Source: JAZQNF01 sp045641505
Lineage (GTDB): Bacteria > Bacillota > Clostridia > Lachnospirales > Bianqueaceae
Reading direction: 5' to 3'
Assembly: GCA_045641505.1 (NCBI GenBank)
Contig: JAZUHB010000016.1
Location: forward strand, 1-16,244
DNA length: 16,244 bases
Position numbers and translations under genes: made by a program. Of this stretch, positions 1-5,852 are shown in pieces. Under the pieces are notes generated by a model. It was not told where the DNA came from. It was given only the letters and a program-made list of their open reading frames with translations, and did no database searches. Position 1 is the stretch's first letter; the number at the start of each line of letters is the position of its first letter.

Positions 1-856
1 GTCCGAGCGCCTCCCGTTCCGCGCCGAGCGCCGCCAGAAGCTGCGCCGCGTCCGGAACCGTGAGCTCCGCCGCCGCCGAGGGTGTGGGGGCGCGCAGATC
101 CGCGGCGAAGTCCGCGATGGTAAAGTCCGTTTCGTGGCCGACCGCCGAGATCAGCGGGGTCTCACAGGCGTAAATGGCCCGCGCCACGCACTCCTCGTTG
201 AAGGCCCACAGGTCCTCGATGGAGCCGCCTCCCCGGCCGATGACGATCACGTCCACCTCCGGCTCGCGGTCCAGCCGGCGGATGCCCTCGGCCACCGTGG
301 CCGCGGCTCCGTCGCCCTGCACCAGCGCGGGATACAGCACGAGGGAAACGCCCGGGAAACGCCTGCGCGCGATCTGGATCATGTCGCGCACCGCCGCGCC
401 CGTGGGCGAGGTGACGATGCCGACCTTCCGCGGATACTTCGGAATCGGTTTCTTCCTCGCCACATCAAAAAGACCTTCAGCGGAAAGGCGCGCCTTCAGG
501 GCCTCGTAGGCCTGATAGAGACTGCCCCTCCCCTGAGGCTGCATTCTTCGGATATAAATCTGGTACTGACCTGTTTTTTCGTAAAGAGAGACCGAGCCCA
601 GGACCTCGACCTGCTGCCCGTTCTCGGGCTCGAAGCTAAGCGAGGCCGCGTCGGACGCGAACATCACGGCACTGATCGCGCCTCCCGCGTCCTTCAGCGT
701 GAAATAGCGGTGCCCCGTCGAATGGGGCTTGTAATTGGAAATCTCGCCGGAGACCCAGAGGCCCGAAAGGGCATAGTCATCCGCGAGAAGCTCCTTCACG
801 TGACGGTTCACCTGGGTGACGGTGTAGACCCGCCTGGCGCCCGGCTCAGCGCTCAT
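1..856 (-). CDS. xseA: Exodeoxyribonuclease VII large subunit, partial (C-terminus beyond left edge)
   Basis: Catalytic large subunit of exonuclease VII, which degrades single-stranded DNA to oligonucleotides in both directions together with the small subunit XseB. The reading frame from the ATG at 856 gives 285 residues before the window edge. The N-terminus begins with the OB-fold region (YTVTQVNRHVKELL at 11-24, GLWVSGEISNY at 32-42, GHRYFTLKD at 48-56). The XseA core follows with KVGIVTSPTGAAVRDM (144-159), GRGGGSIEDLWAFN (207-220) and AVGHETDFTIADFAADLRAPTPSAAAE (238-264), all hallmarks of the family. The start overlaps the end of nusB by 11 bases, implying translational coupling in asp23-nusB-xseA, a common Firmicutes order. 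The missing part should be the coiled-coil C-terminus, with xseB expected just outside the window. Identity is very secure; only the first two-thirds is visible. Confidence 0.95.
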   Translation of the reverse strand, partial: MSAEPGARRVYTVTQVNRHVKELLADDYALSGLWVSGEISNYKPHSTGHRYFTLKDAGGAISAVMFASDAASLSFEPENGQQVEVLGSVSLYEKTGQYQIYIRRMQPQGRGSLYQAYEALKARLSAEGLFDVARKKPIPKYPRKVGIVTSPTGAAVRDMIQIARRRFPGVSLVLYPALVQGDGAAATVAEGIRRLDREPEVDVIVIGRGGGSIEDLWAFNEECVARAIYACETPLISAVGHETDFTIADFAADLRAPTPSAAAELTVPDAAQLLAALGAEREALG

Positions 857-1304
857 CTTCGGTGGTTCCGGCTTCCTCGGCGGAGACCGGCGCCTTGCCG
901 GCGGCCTTGGCGACCGTGCCCAGAATGCCGTTGATGAAGGCCGGGGCCTGCTCCTGAGAATACTTCTTCGCCAGCTGCACGGCCTCGTTCACCGTGACCT
1001 GGACGGGCATATCCTCGGCAAAGCAGAGCTCGTAGGCGGCCAGACGGAGGATCGCCAGATCCACCTTGGACAGACGGCTCACCTTCCAGCCGTTCAGCGC
1101 GCCGCCGATGACGCCGTCGATCTCCTTCAGATTCGCCAGCGTTCCGGTGACCTCGCACTTGATGAAGTCCATGTCCTCCTCTTCCAGAGGCTCCTCCACG
1201 AAGTCGCGGAGATAGCGGTCGAGGATCAGCGTGATCTCGTCGCTCTGGAAGGGGATTTCGTATACGATCTTGAAAATGTGCTCACGTGCGGCTTTTCTGC
1301 TCAC
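846..1304 (-). CDS. nusB: Transcription antitermination factor NusB
   Basis: RNA-binding antitermination protein that with NusE (S10) binds boxA in rRNA leader transcripts and helps RNA polymerase read through. It is 152 residues, slightly longer than the roughly 140-residue family norm because of an acidic C-terminal tail (SAEEAGTTEDER). It opens with SRKAAREHIFKIVYE, matching the family's usual R-x-x-R-E-x-A-F/I-x-x-L/V-Y start. The C-terminal helices AILRLAAYELCFAEDMPVQV and VNEAVQLAKKY followed by FINGILGTVAK are characteristic of the all-helical NusB fold. The start codon is GTG at 1304, chosen because a perfect AGGAGG lies at 1312-1317, seven bases upstream, and no in-frame ATG fits it. 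It lies 17 bases after asp23 and overlaps xseA. Confidence 0.95.
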   Translation of the reverse strand: MSRKAAREHIFKIVYEIPFQSDEITLILDRYLRDFVEEPLEEEDMDFIKCEVTGTLANLKEIDGVIGGALNGWKVSRLSKVDLAILRLAAYELCFAEDMPVQVTVNEAVQLAKKYSQEQAPAFINGILGTVAKAAGKAPVSAEEAGTTEDER

Positions 1305-1321
1305 GTTTATGCCTCCTGAAA

Positions 1322-1639
1322 TTAATCGAGCTTGATGTCGACGATGTTGAGATTGACCGCGCCCACCTTGAGGCCCGTCATGTTCTCGACGGCGGTGCTG
1401 ACCTTTTCCTGCACCAGCGCGGCGACGGCGGGAATCTTCGTGCCGTATCTGACCGCCATGTTCAGATCGACGACGGCTTCGCCGTTCTCCACCTTGATGG
1501 AAACGCCGCCCTTGTTCTTTTTGCCCTGGGGCGCCGCATAGATGTTCTCCACATCGCTGATGGCGAGACCGACGATGATCGCAATGACGTCCTCAGAGAT
1601 CTTGATCTGATTGCCCTGCTTCTGTTCGTTCTGATCCAT
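1322..1639 (-). CDS. Asp23/Gls24 family envelope stress protein
   Basis: Small Asp23/Gls24 (DUF322) protein, a family abundant in Firmicutes and tied to envelope stress; a related protein in other Clostridia and Bacilli sits directly upstream of nusB. The family-like stretches are ISEDVIAIIVGLAISDVENI near the start and VDLNMAVRYGTKIPAVAALVQEKV followed by VENMTGLKVGAVNLNIVDIKLD at the end. The open frame continues upstream to 1696, but the ATG at 1639 (MDQNEQKQ) is preferred: AGGAGG lies five bases upstream (1645-1650) and the promoter -10 (1676-1681) falls inside the longer frame, so the longer start would be untranscribed or leaderless. This gives 105 residues. It is the first gene of the asp23-nusB-xseA operon. 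The exact cellular role of this branch is not established by the sequence. Confidence 0.9.
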   Translation of the reverse strand: MDQNEQKQGNQIKISEDVIAIIVGLAISDVENIYAAPQGKKNKGGVSIKVENGEAVVDLNMAVRYGTKIPAVAALVQEKVSTAVENMTGLKVGAVNLNIVDIKLD

Positions 1640-1675
1640 AAGGTCCTCCTGTAAATATGCATAGATATATCTCAA

Positions 1676-1704
1676 ATTATATGCAATTTTATGCATAAAA
1701 GCAA
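1676..1704 (-). promoter_or_regulatory. Sigma-A-type promoter for asp23-nusB-xseA
   Basis: On the minus strand a TTGCTT -35 (1699-1704) and a perfect TATAAT -10 (1676-1681) are separated by exactly 17 bases. The predicted transcription start lies about 30 bases before the asp23 ribosome binding site. Confidence 0.8.
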
Positions 1705-1711
1705 GTATTAG

Positions 1712-1741
1712 TTGCGGCGGGGGTTAAAAATGGGGTATAAT
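1712..1741 (+). promoter_or_regulatory. Probable promoter for ung operon
   Basis: TTGCGG (1712-1717) and a perfect TATAAT (1736-1741) are spaced by 18 bases. The -10 overlaps an upstream in-frame ATG at 1740, so that ATG cannot be the ung start. The predicted transcript begins near 1748, just before the GGGAGGTG ribosome binding site at 1753-1760. It is back to back with the asp23 promoter. Confidence 0.65.
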
Positions 1742-1766
1742 GGAAAACCACAGGGAGGTGACCCAA

Positions 1767-2438
1767 ATGGCTGCAAATCTCGGAAACGACTGGCAGGAGC
1801 TGCTGGCGTCTGAATTCGAAAAGGATTACTACAAAAAGCTCCGGCATTTTCTCGCGGAGGAATACCGGCGCACCGCCGTCTATCCCGACATGTACGAGAT
1901 CTTCAGCACCCTGCAGTGTACCTCCTACAAGGACGTGAAGGTGGTGATCCTCGGTCAGGATCCCTACCACGAACCCGGCCAGGCTCACGGCTTCAGCTTC
2001 TCCGTGAAGCCCGGCATCGAGATCCCGCCCTCCCTGCAGAACATCTACAAGGAGCTCGCGAGCGACCTCGGCTGCTCCGTCCCCGCGACCGGCTACCTGA
2101 AAAAATGGGCCGATCAGGGCGTGCTGATGCTGAACGCCGTCCTGACCGTCCGCGCCCATCAGGCCAACAGCCACCGCGGGATGGGCTGGGAACAGTTTAC
2201 CGACCGGATCATCAGCCTGCTGAACGAGCGGGAGGATCCGGTGGTCTTCCTCCTCTGGGGCCGGAACGCCCGGGAGAAGAAGGCCCTCATCACCGCGCCG
2301 CAGCACCTGGTGCTCGAGGCGGCCCATCCGTCGCCGCTGTCCGCGTACAACGGCTTCTTCGGCTGCCGCCACTTCTCGAAGACCAACGAGTTCCTCCGCG
2401 CTCACGGCAAAGAACCGATCGACTGGCAAATCGAATAG
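1767..2438 (+). CDS. ung: Uracil-DNA glycosylase (family 1)
   Basis: Excises uracil from DNA, starting base-excision repair of deaminated cytosine or misincorporated dUMP. The 223-residue protein carries the complete family-1 set: water-activating motif GQDPYHEPGQAHG from residue 63 (catalytic Asp65), the PPSLQNIYKEL loop (87-97), VLMLNAVLTVRAHQANSH (119-136), and the minor-groove loop HPSPLSAYNGFFGCRHF (187-203) with catalytic His187. The open frame extends nine codons upstream to an ATG at 1740, but that ATG sits inside the promoter -10. The ATG at 1767 has a GGAGG eight bases upstream (1754-1758), so it is preferred. The stop is 13 bases before the alpha/beta hydrolase start, so it is the first gene of a compact three-gene run with unrelated functions. 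Confidence 0.97.
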   Translation: MAANLGNDWQELLASEFEKDYYKKLRHFLAEEYRRTAVYPDMYEIFSTLQCTSYKDVKVVILGQDPYHEPGQAHGFSFSVKPGIEIPPSLQNIYKELASDLGCSVPATGYLKKWADQGVLMLNAVLTVRAHQANSHRGMGWEQFTDRIISLLNEREDPVVFLLWGRNAREKKALITAPQHLVLEAAHPSPLSAYNGFFGCRHFSKTNEFLRAHGKEPIDWQIE

Positions 2439-2451
2439 AAAGGAAAGCAAC

Positions 2452-3405
2452 GTGATCTATCTGTCCGAAGAAAACTATCAGAAGCAAATGGACGAAATCT
2501 GCGTCCCCTACCTGCTGAGCCGTCTGGAGGACGGCTACTTCTGCGGCTGGGACGGCCATTCCCTCCATTACCAGATCTACAGCGCGGACGCTCCCCGCGG
2601 CACCGTGACGATCTGTCACGGCTTCACCGAGTCCATCCCCAAGTACCGCGAGCTGATCTTCATGATGCTCCAGGACGGCCTGAACGTCTGCGCCTATGAG
2701 CACCGCGGCCACGGCTGGTCCTACCGCGAGGTCGAGAACTACCAGTACACCCATCTCCGCGATTTCGACGAATACGTGCAGGATCTGGACTGCTTCATCG
2801 CCCAGAAGGTCTCGGGCCTGCCCGGTCCCCACTACCTGTTCACCCACTCCATGGGCGGCGCCGTCGGCGCCCTGTGGCTGGAAAAGGGCGGCAGCTTCTT
2901 CTCGAGAGCGGCCCTCTCCTCGCCGATGATCGCCCCGGCCCGCATGGGGCTTCCCCTCTGGTTCTGCAAAGCCCTTTTCGGCTCGGCCGTCTTCCTCGGC
3001 TTCGGCAAGAAGCGCCTCTTCACCTATGACAAGGAACGGGGCGAGCGCGAATGGGCGCCCGTCGGCTGCGACACGAGCAAGGCCCGCTTCGACTGCAACG
3101 AGGCCAACAAGCGCCGCTTCCGGGAATGCTCGAATTTCGCCCCCACCTACGGCTGGATCAACCAGGGCGTCCGCGTCACGAAAAAGATCCTGGCGAAGGG
3201 CGCGCCCGAGGAGATCGCCGTCCCCGTCTGCGTCTTCAACGCCGAGCTGGATGACACGGTGCTCGAGCCCGAGCAGCGGAGCTTCATCGGCCGCGTCCCG
3301 CAGGGCAAGTTCGTACAGATCGAAAAGGCCACCCACACCATCTTCTACTGTGTGGACGAGGTGGCCCATCCCTATTTCGATGCGCTGCTTAGTTGGCTGC
3401 GCTGA
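2452..3405 (+). CDS. Alpha/beta hydrolase, lysophospholipase / monoacylglycerol lipase-like
   Basis: Serine hydrolase of the PldB/monoglyceride-lipase type (Hydrolase_4 fold), predicted to cleave acyl esters of lysophospholipids or monoglycerides; the true substrate is not readable from sequence. The 317-residue protein shows oxyanion motif CHGFTES (55-61), the family's EHRGHGWS (83-90), and nucleophile elbow THSMGG with Ser133 in place of the commoner GHSMGG. The likely acid is Asp268 in NAELDDTV, and the likely base His295 in EKATHTIF. The start is GTG at 2452, preceded by AGGAAAG at about 2441-2447; no nearby ATG fits better. There is no signal peptide, so it is probably cytoplasmic. It sits 13 bases after ung and 9 before the GH36-like gene, implying co-transcription. 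Confidence 0.88.
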   Translation: MIYLSEENYQKQMDEICVPYLLSRLEDGYFCGWDGHSLHYQIYSADAPRGTVTICHGFTESIPKYRELIFMMLQDGLNVCAYEHRGHGWSYREVENYQYTHLRDFDEYVQDLDCFIAQKVSGLPGPHYLFTHSMGGAVGALWLEKGGSFFSRAALSSPMIAPARMGLPLWFCKALFGSAVFLGFGKKRLFTYDKERGEREWAPVGCDTSKARFDCNEANKRRFRECSNFAPTYGWINQGVRVTKKILAKGAPEEIAVPVCVFNAELDDTVLEPEQRSFIGRVPQGKFVQIEKATHTIFYCVDEVAHPYFDALLSWLR

Positions 3406-3414
3406 AAGGAACAC

Positions 3415-5160
3415 ATGGATTTCACCGTAAGGACCGAAGAAAACGCCGGCTGCAAGGTCCTCATGACCCCGCTCGGCAAGGCGCCGGACGGCGCCGAGCT
3501 CTACCGGCTTTCCCTCAGCTTCGCCGCGCCTACCGTACCCGGCACCGTCACCGTCAGCTGGAAGGAGCCGATGGTCGGCGTCCGCAGCCTGTGGCACCCG
3601 ACCGCCGGCCGGATCCGCCGTCTGCCCCAATGGTTCGCCCCGGCGGACTGCCCCTCCTGCCTGTATAAGGGCGCGCCTCTCCTCGCGCTTATCGGACCGG
3701 AGGACCGAAACGTCCTCACCGTCGCCCTCTCCGAGGCCTCGGCGCCCTGTCTGCTCCGCTTCTACGTGGACGATTTCGCCGAGAAGAACGAGCTCGGGCT
3801 GGAAATCCGGCTCTTCACCGAGCCGACCGCGCCGATGACCGATTACGCCTGCCTCCTCCGTCTGGACCGGCAGGACCGTCCCTACTCCGACGCGGTCCGC
3901 GCCGCCGCCGACTGGTGGAACACCCTCCCCGGCGCGCCCGCGCGGCCCGTCCGCTCCCTTGAGACCGCCGCCCCCTTCATCTATTCGAGCTGGTACAGCT
4001 TCCACCAGGATCCGACCGCCGAGGGACTGCTCCGTGAGCTTCGCCTCGCCGCGGAGGCCGGCGCGGAGCTCGCGATCCTCGACGACGGCTGGCAGTTCGA
4101 CGGCGCGGGCACCGGCGATTACCGGAGCGCCGGCGAATGGGCCTGCTCCCGCGAGAAGTTCCCCGACATGGCGGCCTTCGTCCGCGAGGCGCACGCCCTC
4201 GGCATCCGGCTGATGGTCTGGTTCTCCGTCCCCTTCGCCGGCCACGACACCGCCGTCTGGCCGCGCTTCCGCGACAAGCTCCTCTACGAGGACGCCCGGC
4301 ACCGGGCCGGCATACTCGACCCCCGCTATCCAGAGGTCCGGGATTTCATCCGCGAGACCCTGCTCGGCTTCGTCCGCGCCACGGGCATCGACGGGCTGAA
4401 GCTGGACTTCATCGATTCCTTCCGGCTGACGGAGGATTCTCCCGTCTCCGCCGAGGGCATGGACACGGCCTCCGTCGCCGAGGGCGTGAAGCGGCTCCTC
4501 ACGGGCATCCGCGAAGAGGCGCTCGCACTCGATCCGGACTTCCTGATCGAGTTCCGCCAGGACTATGTGGGCCCCGCCGTCACCTGCTTCGGCGACCTCA
4601 TCCGCGTCGGCGACTGCGCCTACGATCCGCTCGCGAACCGGATCGGCATCGCGGACCTCAGACTCTTCACCGCGGGCCCCGAGGTCAGCTCCGACATGCT
4701 CTATTGGAGCCCCGATGCGCTCCTATCCGAGGTGGCGCTCCAGCTGCTCGACACCCTCTTCTCCGTCCCGCAGATCTCCGTGAAGCTCTCCGAATGCCCT
4801 CGCGAGCAGTGCCTGCTCGTCGAGCGCTTCATCCGCTACTGGCGGGAGAACCGCGAGCTTCTGCTGCACGGCCGCTTCAGTGCCTCGCAGCCCGGCTCCC
4901 TCTACTCGAAGGCCTCCGCCGCCGACGGAAACGGCCGGATCAGCGTCCTCTACACCGACCGTGCGCTCCGGCTCGCCGCCGCGCGCGAGGACATCTGGAA
5001 CGCGACCGGCGAGGAAGGGCTCCTGCTGGAGAACCCGGAGGGCCGGAAGCTCCGCGTCACCCTCTTCGACCTTCTTCTGAACGAAAAAGAGCGCTTCGAA
5101 ACCGAAGCGCCTTTGGTCCGGCTCGCGCTCGCTCCCGGCGAGCACGCCGAACTCCGCTGA
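3415..5160 (+). CDS. GH36-like alpha-galactosidase (clan GH-D)
   Basis: Predicted retaining glycosidase of the melibiase clan acting on alpha-galactosides such as raffinose-type sugars. It has an N-terminal beta-rich domain (about 1-165) followed by a TIM barrel with FIYSSWYSFHQD (188-199), ILDDGWQFD (221-229), RLMVWFSVPFAG (265-276) and GLKLDFIDSF (328-337). Asp331 in KLDFID is the probable nucleophile; Asp400 in RVGDCAYDP is the probable acid/base. The 581-residue length is short for GH36 (commonly about 700), with a reduced N-terminal domain. No signal peptide is seen, so it likely acts on imported oligosaccharides. The ATG at 3415 follows AAAGGA at 3405-3410. It is the last gene of the ung run and has its own terminator at 5177-5206. 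Exact substrate is uncertain; other clan GH-D activities are possible. Confidence 0.82.
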   Translation: MDFTVRTEENAGCKVLMTPLGKAPDGAELYRLSLSFAAPTVPGTVTVSWKEPMVGVRSLWHPTAGRIRRLPQWFAPADCPSCLYKGAPLLALIGPEDRNVLTVALSEASAPCLLRFYVDDFAEKNELGLEIRLFTEPTAPMTDYACLLRLDRQDRPYSDAVRAAADWWNTLPGAPARPVRSLETAAPFIYSSWYSFHQDPTAEGLLRELRLAAEAGAELAILDDGWQFDGAGTGDYRSAGEWACSREKFPDMAAFVREAHALGIRLMVWFSVPFAGHDTAVWPRFRDKLLYEDARHRAGILDPRYPEVRDFIRETLLGFVRATGIDGLKLDFIDSFRLTEDSPVSAEGMDTASVAEGVKRLLTGIREEALALDPDFLIEFRQDYVGPAVTCFGDLIRVGDCAYDPLANRIGIADLRLFTAGPEVSSDMLYWSPDALLSEVALQLLDTLFSVPQISVKLSECPREQCLLVERFIRYWRENRELLLHGRFSASQPGSLYSKASAADGNGRISVLYTDRALRLAAAREDIWNATGEEGLLLENPEGRKLRVTLFDLLLNEKERFETEAPLVRLALAPGEHAELR

Positions 5161-5176
5161 CCCTCACAGACATGAA

Positions 5177-5206
5177 AGCGGCGGCGCTGACGCGCCGCTG
5201 TTTTTT
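5177..5206 (+). terminator. Intrinsic terminator of the ung-hydrolase-GH36 operon
   Basis: The perfect stem GCGGCGC/GCGCCGC with a TGAC loop, extended by wobble pairs to about 10 bp, is followed by a run of T from 5201. It begins about 17 bases after the GH36-like stop codon. Confidence 0.85.
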
Positions 5207-5317
5207 GTGTTCGCGCGCATGCGCATTTTTCAGGGCGTGACTGCGGTTCTGTCCCGCCTGCACATTTCGGCGAATTTTCCTCGCCTTCGTCTCATTTTTT
5301 TCGTTCTTGTCGGAAAA

Positions 5318-5357
5318 TTTACGACAAAGCGGTTGGTTTAGCCGAATTTAACGTAAA
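5318..5357. repeat. 40-nt hairpin unit 1
   Basis: The left arm is an exact TTTACGACAA and the right arm is TTAACGTAAA (8 of 10 to the consensus complement). An inner stem CGGTT/AGCCG closes a GGTTT loop. An extra arm-like TTGTCGGAAA lies just outside at 5307-5316. Confidence 0.8.
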
Positions 5358-5379
5358 CGTAAGAATACCGTTTGCGAGG

Positions 5380-5419
5380 TTTACGACAACTTTGCCGGCT
5401 ATGCCGTTTTTGTCGTAAA
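5380..5419. repeat. 40-nt hairpin unit 2
   Basis: This is the most regular unit: a perfect 10-bp outer stem TTTACGACAA/TTGTCGTAAA, then an inner stem CGGC/GCCG with a TAT loop. It starts 62 nt after unit 1. Confidence 0.85.
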
Positions 5420-5421
5420 TT

Positions 5422-5483
5422 GGATGCATCAAATCGGACAAATGTGCGGAGGGGACGGAACTTGTCTTGCTGAAGGCGCATCC
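5422..5483. repeat. Possible central hairpin of the palindromic element
   Basis: GGATGC (5422-5427) can pair with GCATCC (5478-5483), and inside it GACAA (5437-5441) with TTGTC (5462-5466). Its axis (about 5452) is about 10 bases off the element's symmetry axis, and the stems are short, so it may be coincidental. Confidence 0.4.
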
Positions 5484-5505
5484 TCAGCCGTTGAGACAGG
5501 AATAA

Positions 5506-5545
5506 TTTACGACAAATATTGCATTATAGCAGTTTTTGACGGAAA
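5506..5545. repeat. 40-nt hairpin unit 3
   Basis: The left arm is an exact TTTACGACAA and the right arm is TTGACGGAAA (8 of 10). An inner stem around TTGC/GCAG closes an ATTATA loop, so most of the unit pairs about one axis. Confidence 0.8.
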
Positions 5546-5567
5546 TCCCGAAAAAGTGTTTTTTTGC

Positions 5568-5607
5568 CTTACGACAAATTCCCGTTATACGGCCGATCTG
5601 TCGTAAA
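5568..5607. repeat. 40-nt hairpin unit 4
   Basis: The left arm is CTTACGACAA and the right arm CTGTCGTAAA, each 9 of 10 to the consensus. An inner stem CCGT/ACGG closes a TAT loop. It starts 62 nt after unit 3, the same pitch as units 1 to 2. Confidence 0.8.
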
Positions 5608-5658
5608 TAATGAAAAAGTGCTCTGAAAAATGAGACGAAGGCTGCCGTTCCCGCAAAG

Positions 5659-5693
5659 GAATCCGACGCATTGCAACGCAATGCGGCGGATTC
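5659..5693. repeat. Near-perfect 16-bp inverted repeat (hairpin)
   Basis: Positions 5659-5674 pair with 5678-5693 with one mismatch and a three-base AAC loop. It begins 17 bases beyond the right end of the 360-bp element. No T-tract follows on either strand long enough to call it a terminator. Confidence 0.75.
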
Positions 5694-5782
5694 TTTCCGG
5701 CCCGACGGCCTCAACAATATGGAATAGTAACGCCGCAAAGGCCGTCCGGCGCCCGCCGTCTCTGAAACGCAGCAAACATAAG

Positions 5783-5826
5783 AAAACCCGCCGAAAAGGA
5801 GGAATTATTCCTATTCGGCGGGTTTT
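5783..5826 (-). terminator. Strong, probably bidirectional terminator after the GH31 gene
   Basis: The 13-bp arms AAAACCCGCCGAA (5783-5795) and TTCGGCGGGTTTT (5814-5826) pair perfectly, with a further AGGAA/TTCCT stem in the loop. A and T tracts flank both sides, so it can work for either direction. It lies 27 bases past the GH31 stop. Confidence 0.88.
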
Positions 5827-5852
5827 GCTCTCAACTCAGCACAGCCGAGGCT

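Larger units (their letters stand above)
5283..5642. mobile_element. Candidate MITE-like, mirror-symmetric 360-bp element
   Basis: The ends are a perfect 17-bp inverted repeat: GCCTTCGTCTCATTTTT at 5283-5299 and its reverse complement at 5626-5642. Inside are four units of exactly 40 nt (5318-5357, 5380-5419, 5506-5545, 5568-5607). Their placement is exactly mirror-symmetric about 5462.5: the first and fourth are both 35 nt from the element ends, and the second and third are equally placed. Each unit is itself a hairpin with arms resembling TTTACGACAA/TTGTCGTAAA. No transposase or credible ORF is present, so if mobile it would be non-autonomous. No target-site duplication is visible next to the repeats. 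It lies between two convergent gene ends, where an insertion would do little harm. Alternatives are a structured RNA or a cluster of protein-binding sites. The symmetry is seen directly; mobility is inferred. Confidence 0.55.
5161..5852. other. 692-bp intergenic region between convergent genes
   Basis: No convincing gene is seen. From left to right it holds the GH36-gene terminator (5177-5206), a GCGCATGCGC palindrome (about 5215-5224), the 360-bp nested palindromic element (5283-5642), a 16-bp hairpin (5659-5693), a weaker GACGGCCT/AGGCCGTC inverted pair (5704-5711 / 5739-5746), and the GH31 terminator (5783-5826). The element is visibly AT-richer than the genes on either side. Short open frames here lack ribosome binding sites and recognisable content. 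Confidence 0.8.

Noticed and set aside
134..934. 266-codon plus-strand open frame at the left end
   Set aside because: The minus strand encodes XseA with full family motifs and overlaps nusB as expected.
2290..4302. 670-codon minus-strand open frame
   Set aside because: It is antisense to ung, the hydrolase and the GH36-like gene; no start signal or family motif is seen.
5275..5317. Additional hairpin unit to the left (TTTTCC / GGAAAA)
   Set aside because: It has only a 6-bp stem of low-complexity sequence, wrong length, and it straddles the terminal inverted repeat.
5432..5471. Degenerate fifth 40-nt unit in the centre
   Set aside because: GACAA and TTGTC are in the right register for a 40-nt unit, but the outer five bases of both arms do not match and there is no inner stem; recorded instead as a possible central hairpin.
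5424..5606. Small ORF (60 codons) inside the palindromic element
   Set aside because: It has no ribosome binding site, runs across hairpin units, and its translation resembles no protein; the frame is explained by the AT-rich composition.
5318..5607. CRISPR array
   Set aside because: The repeats are self-complementary, only four, diverged, and separated by unequal gaps of 22 and 86 bases; no cas genes are present.
5318..5607. Integron attC sites
   Set aside because: The hairpin form is similar in kind, but the arms lack the core-site GTTRRRY/RYYYAAC pattern, and there is no integrase or cassette ORF between units.
5283..5642. Target-site duplication next to the element
   Set aside because: Bases just outside the 17-bp repeats (ending TTTTCCTC on the left, beginning TGCCGTTC on the right) show no direct repeat at any short length tried.
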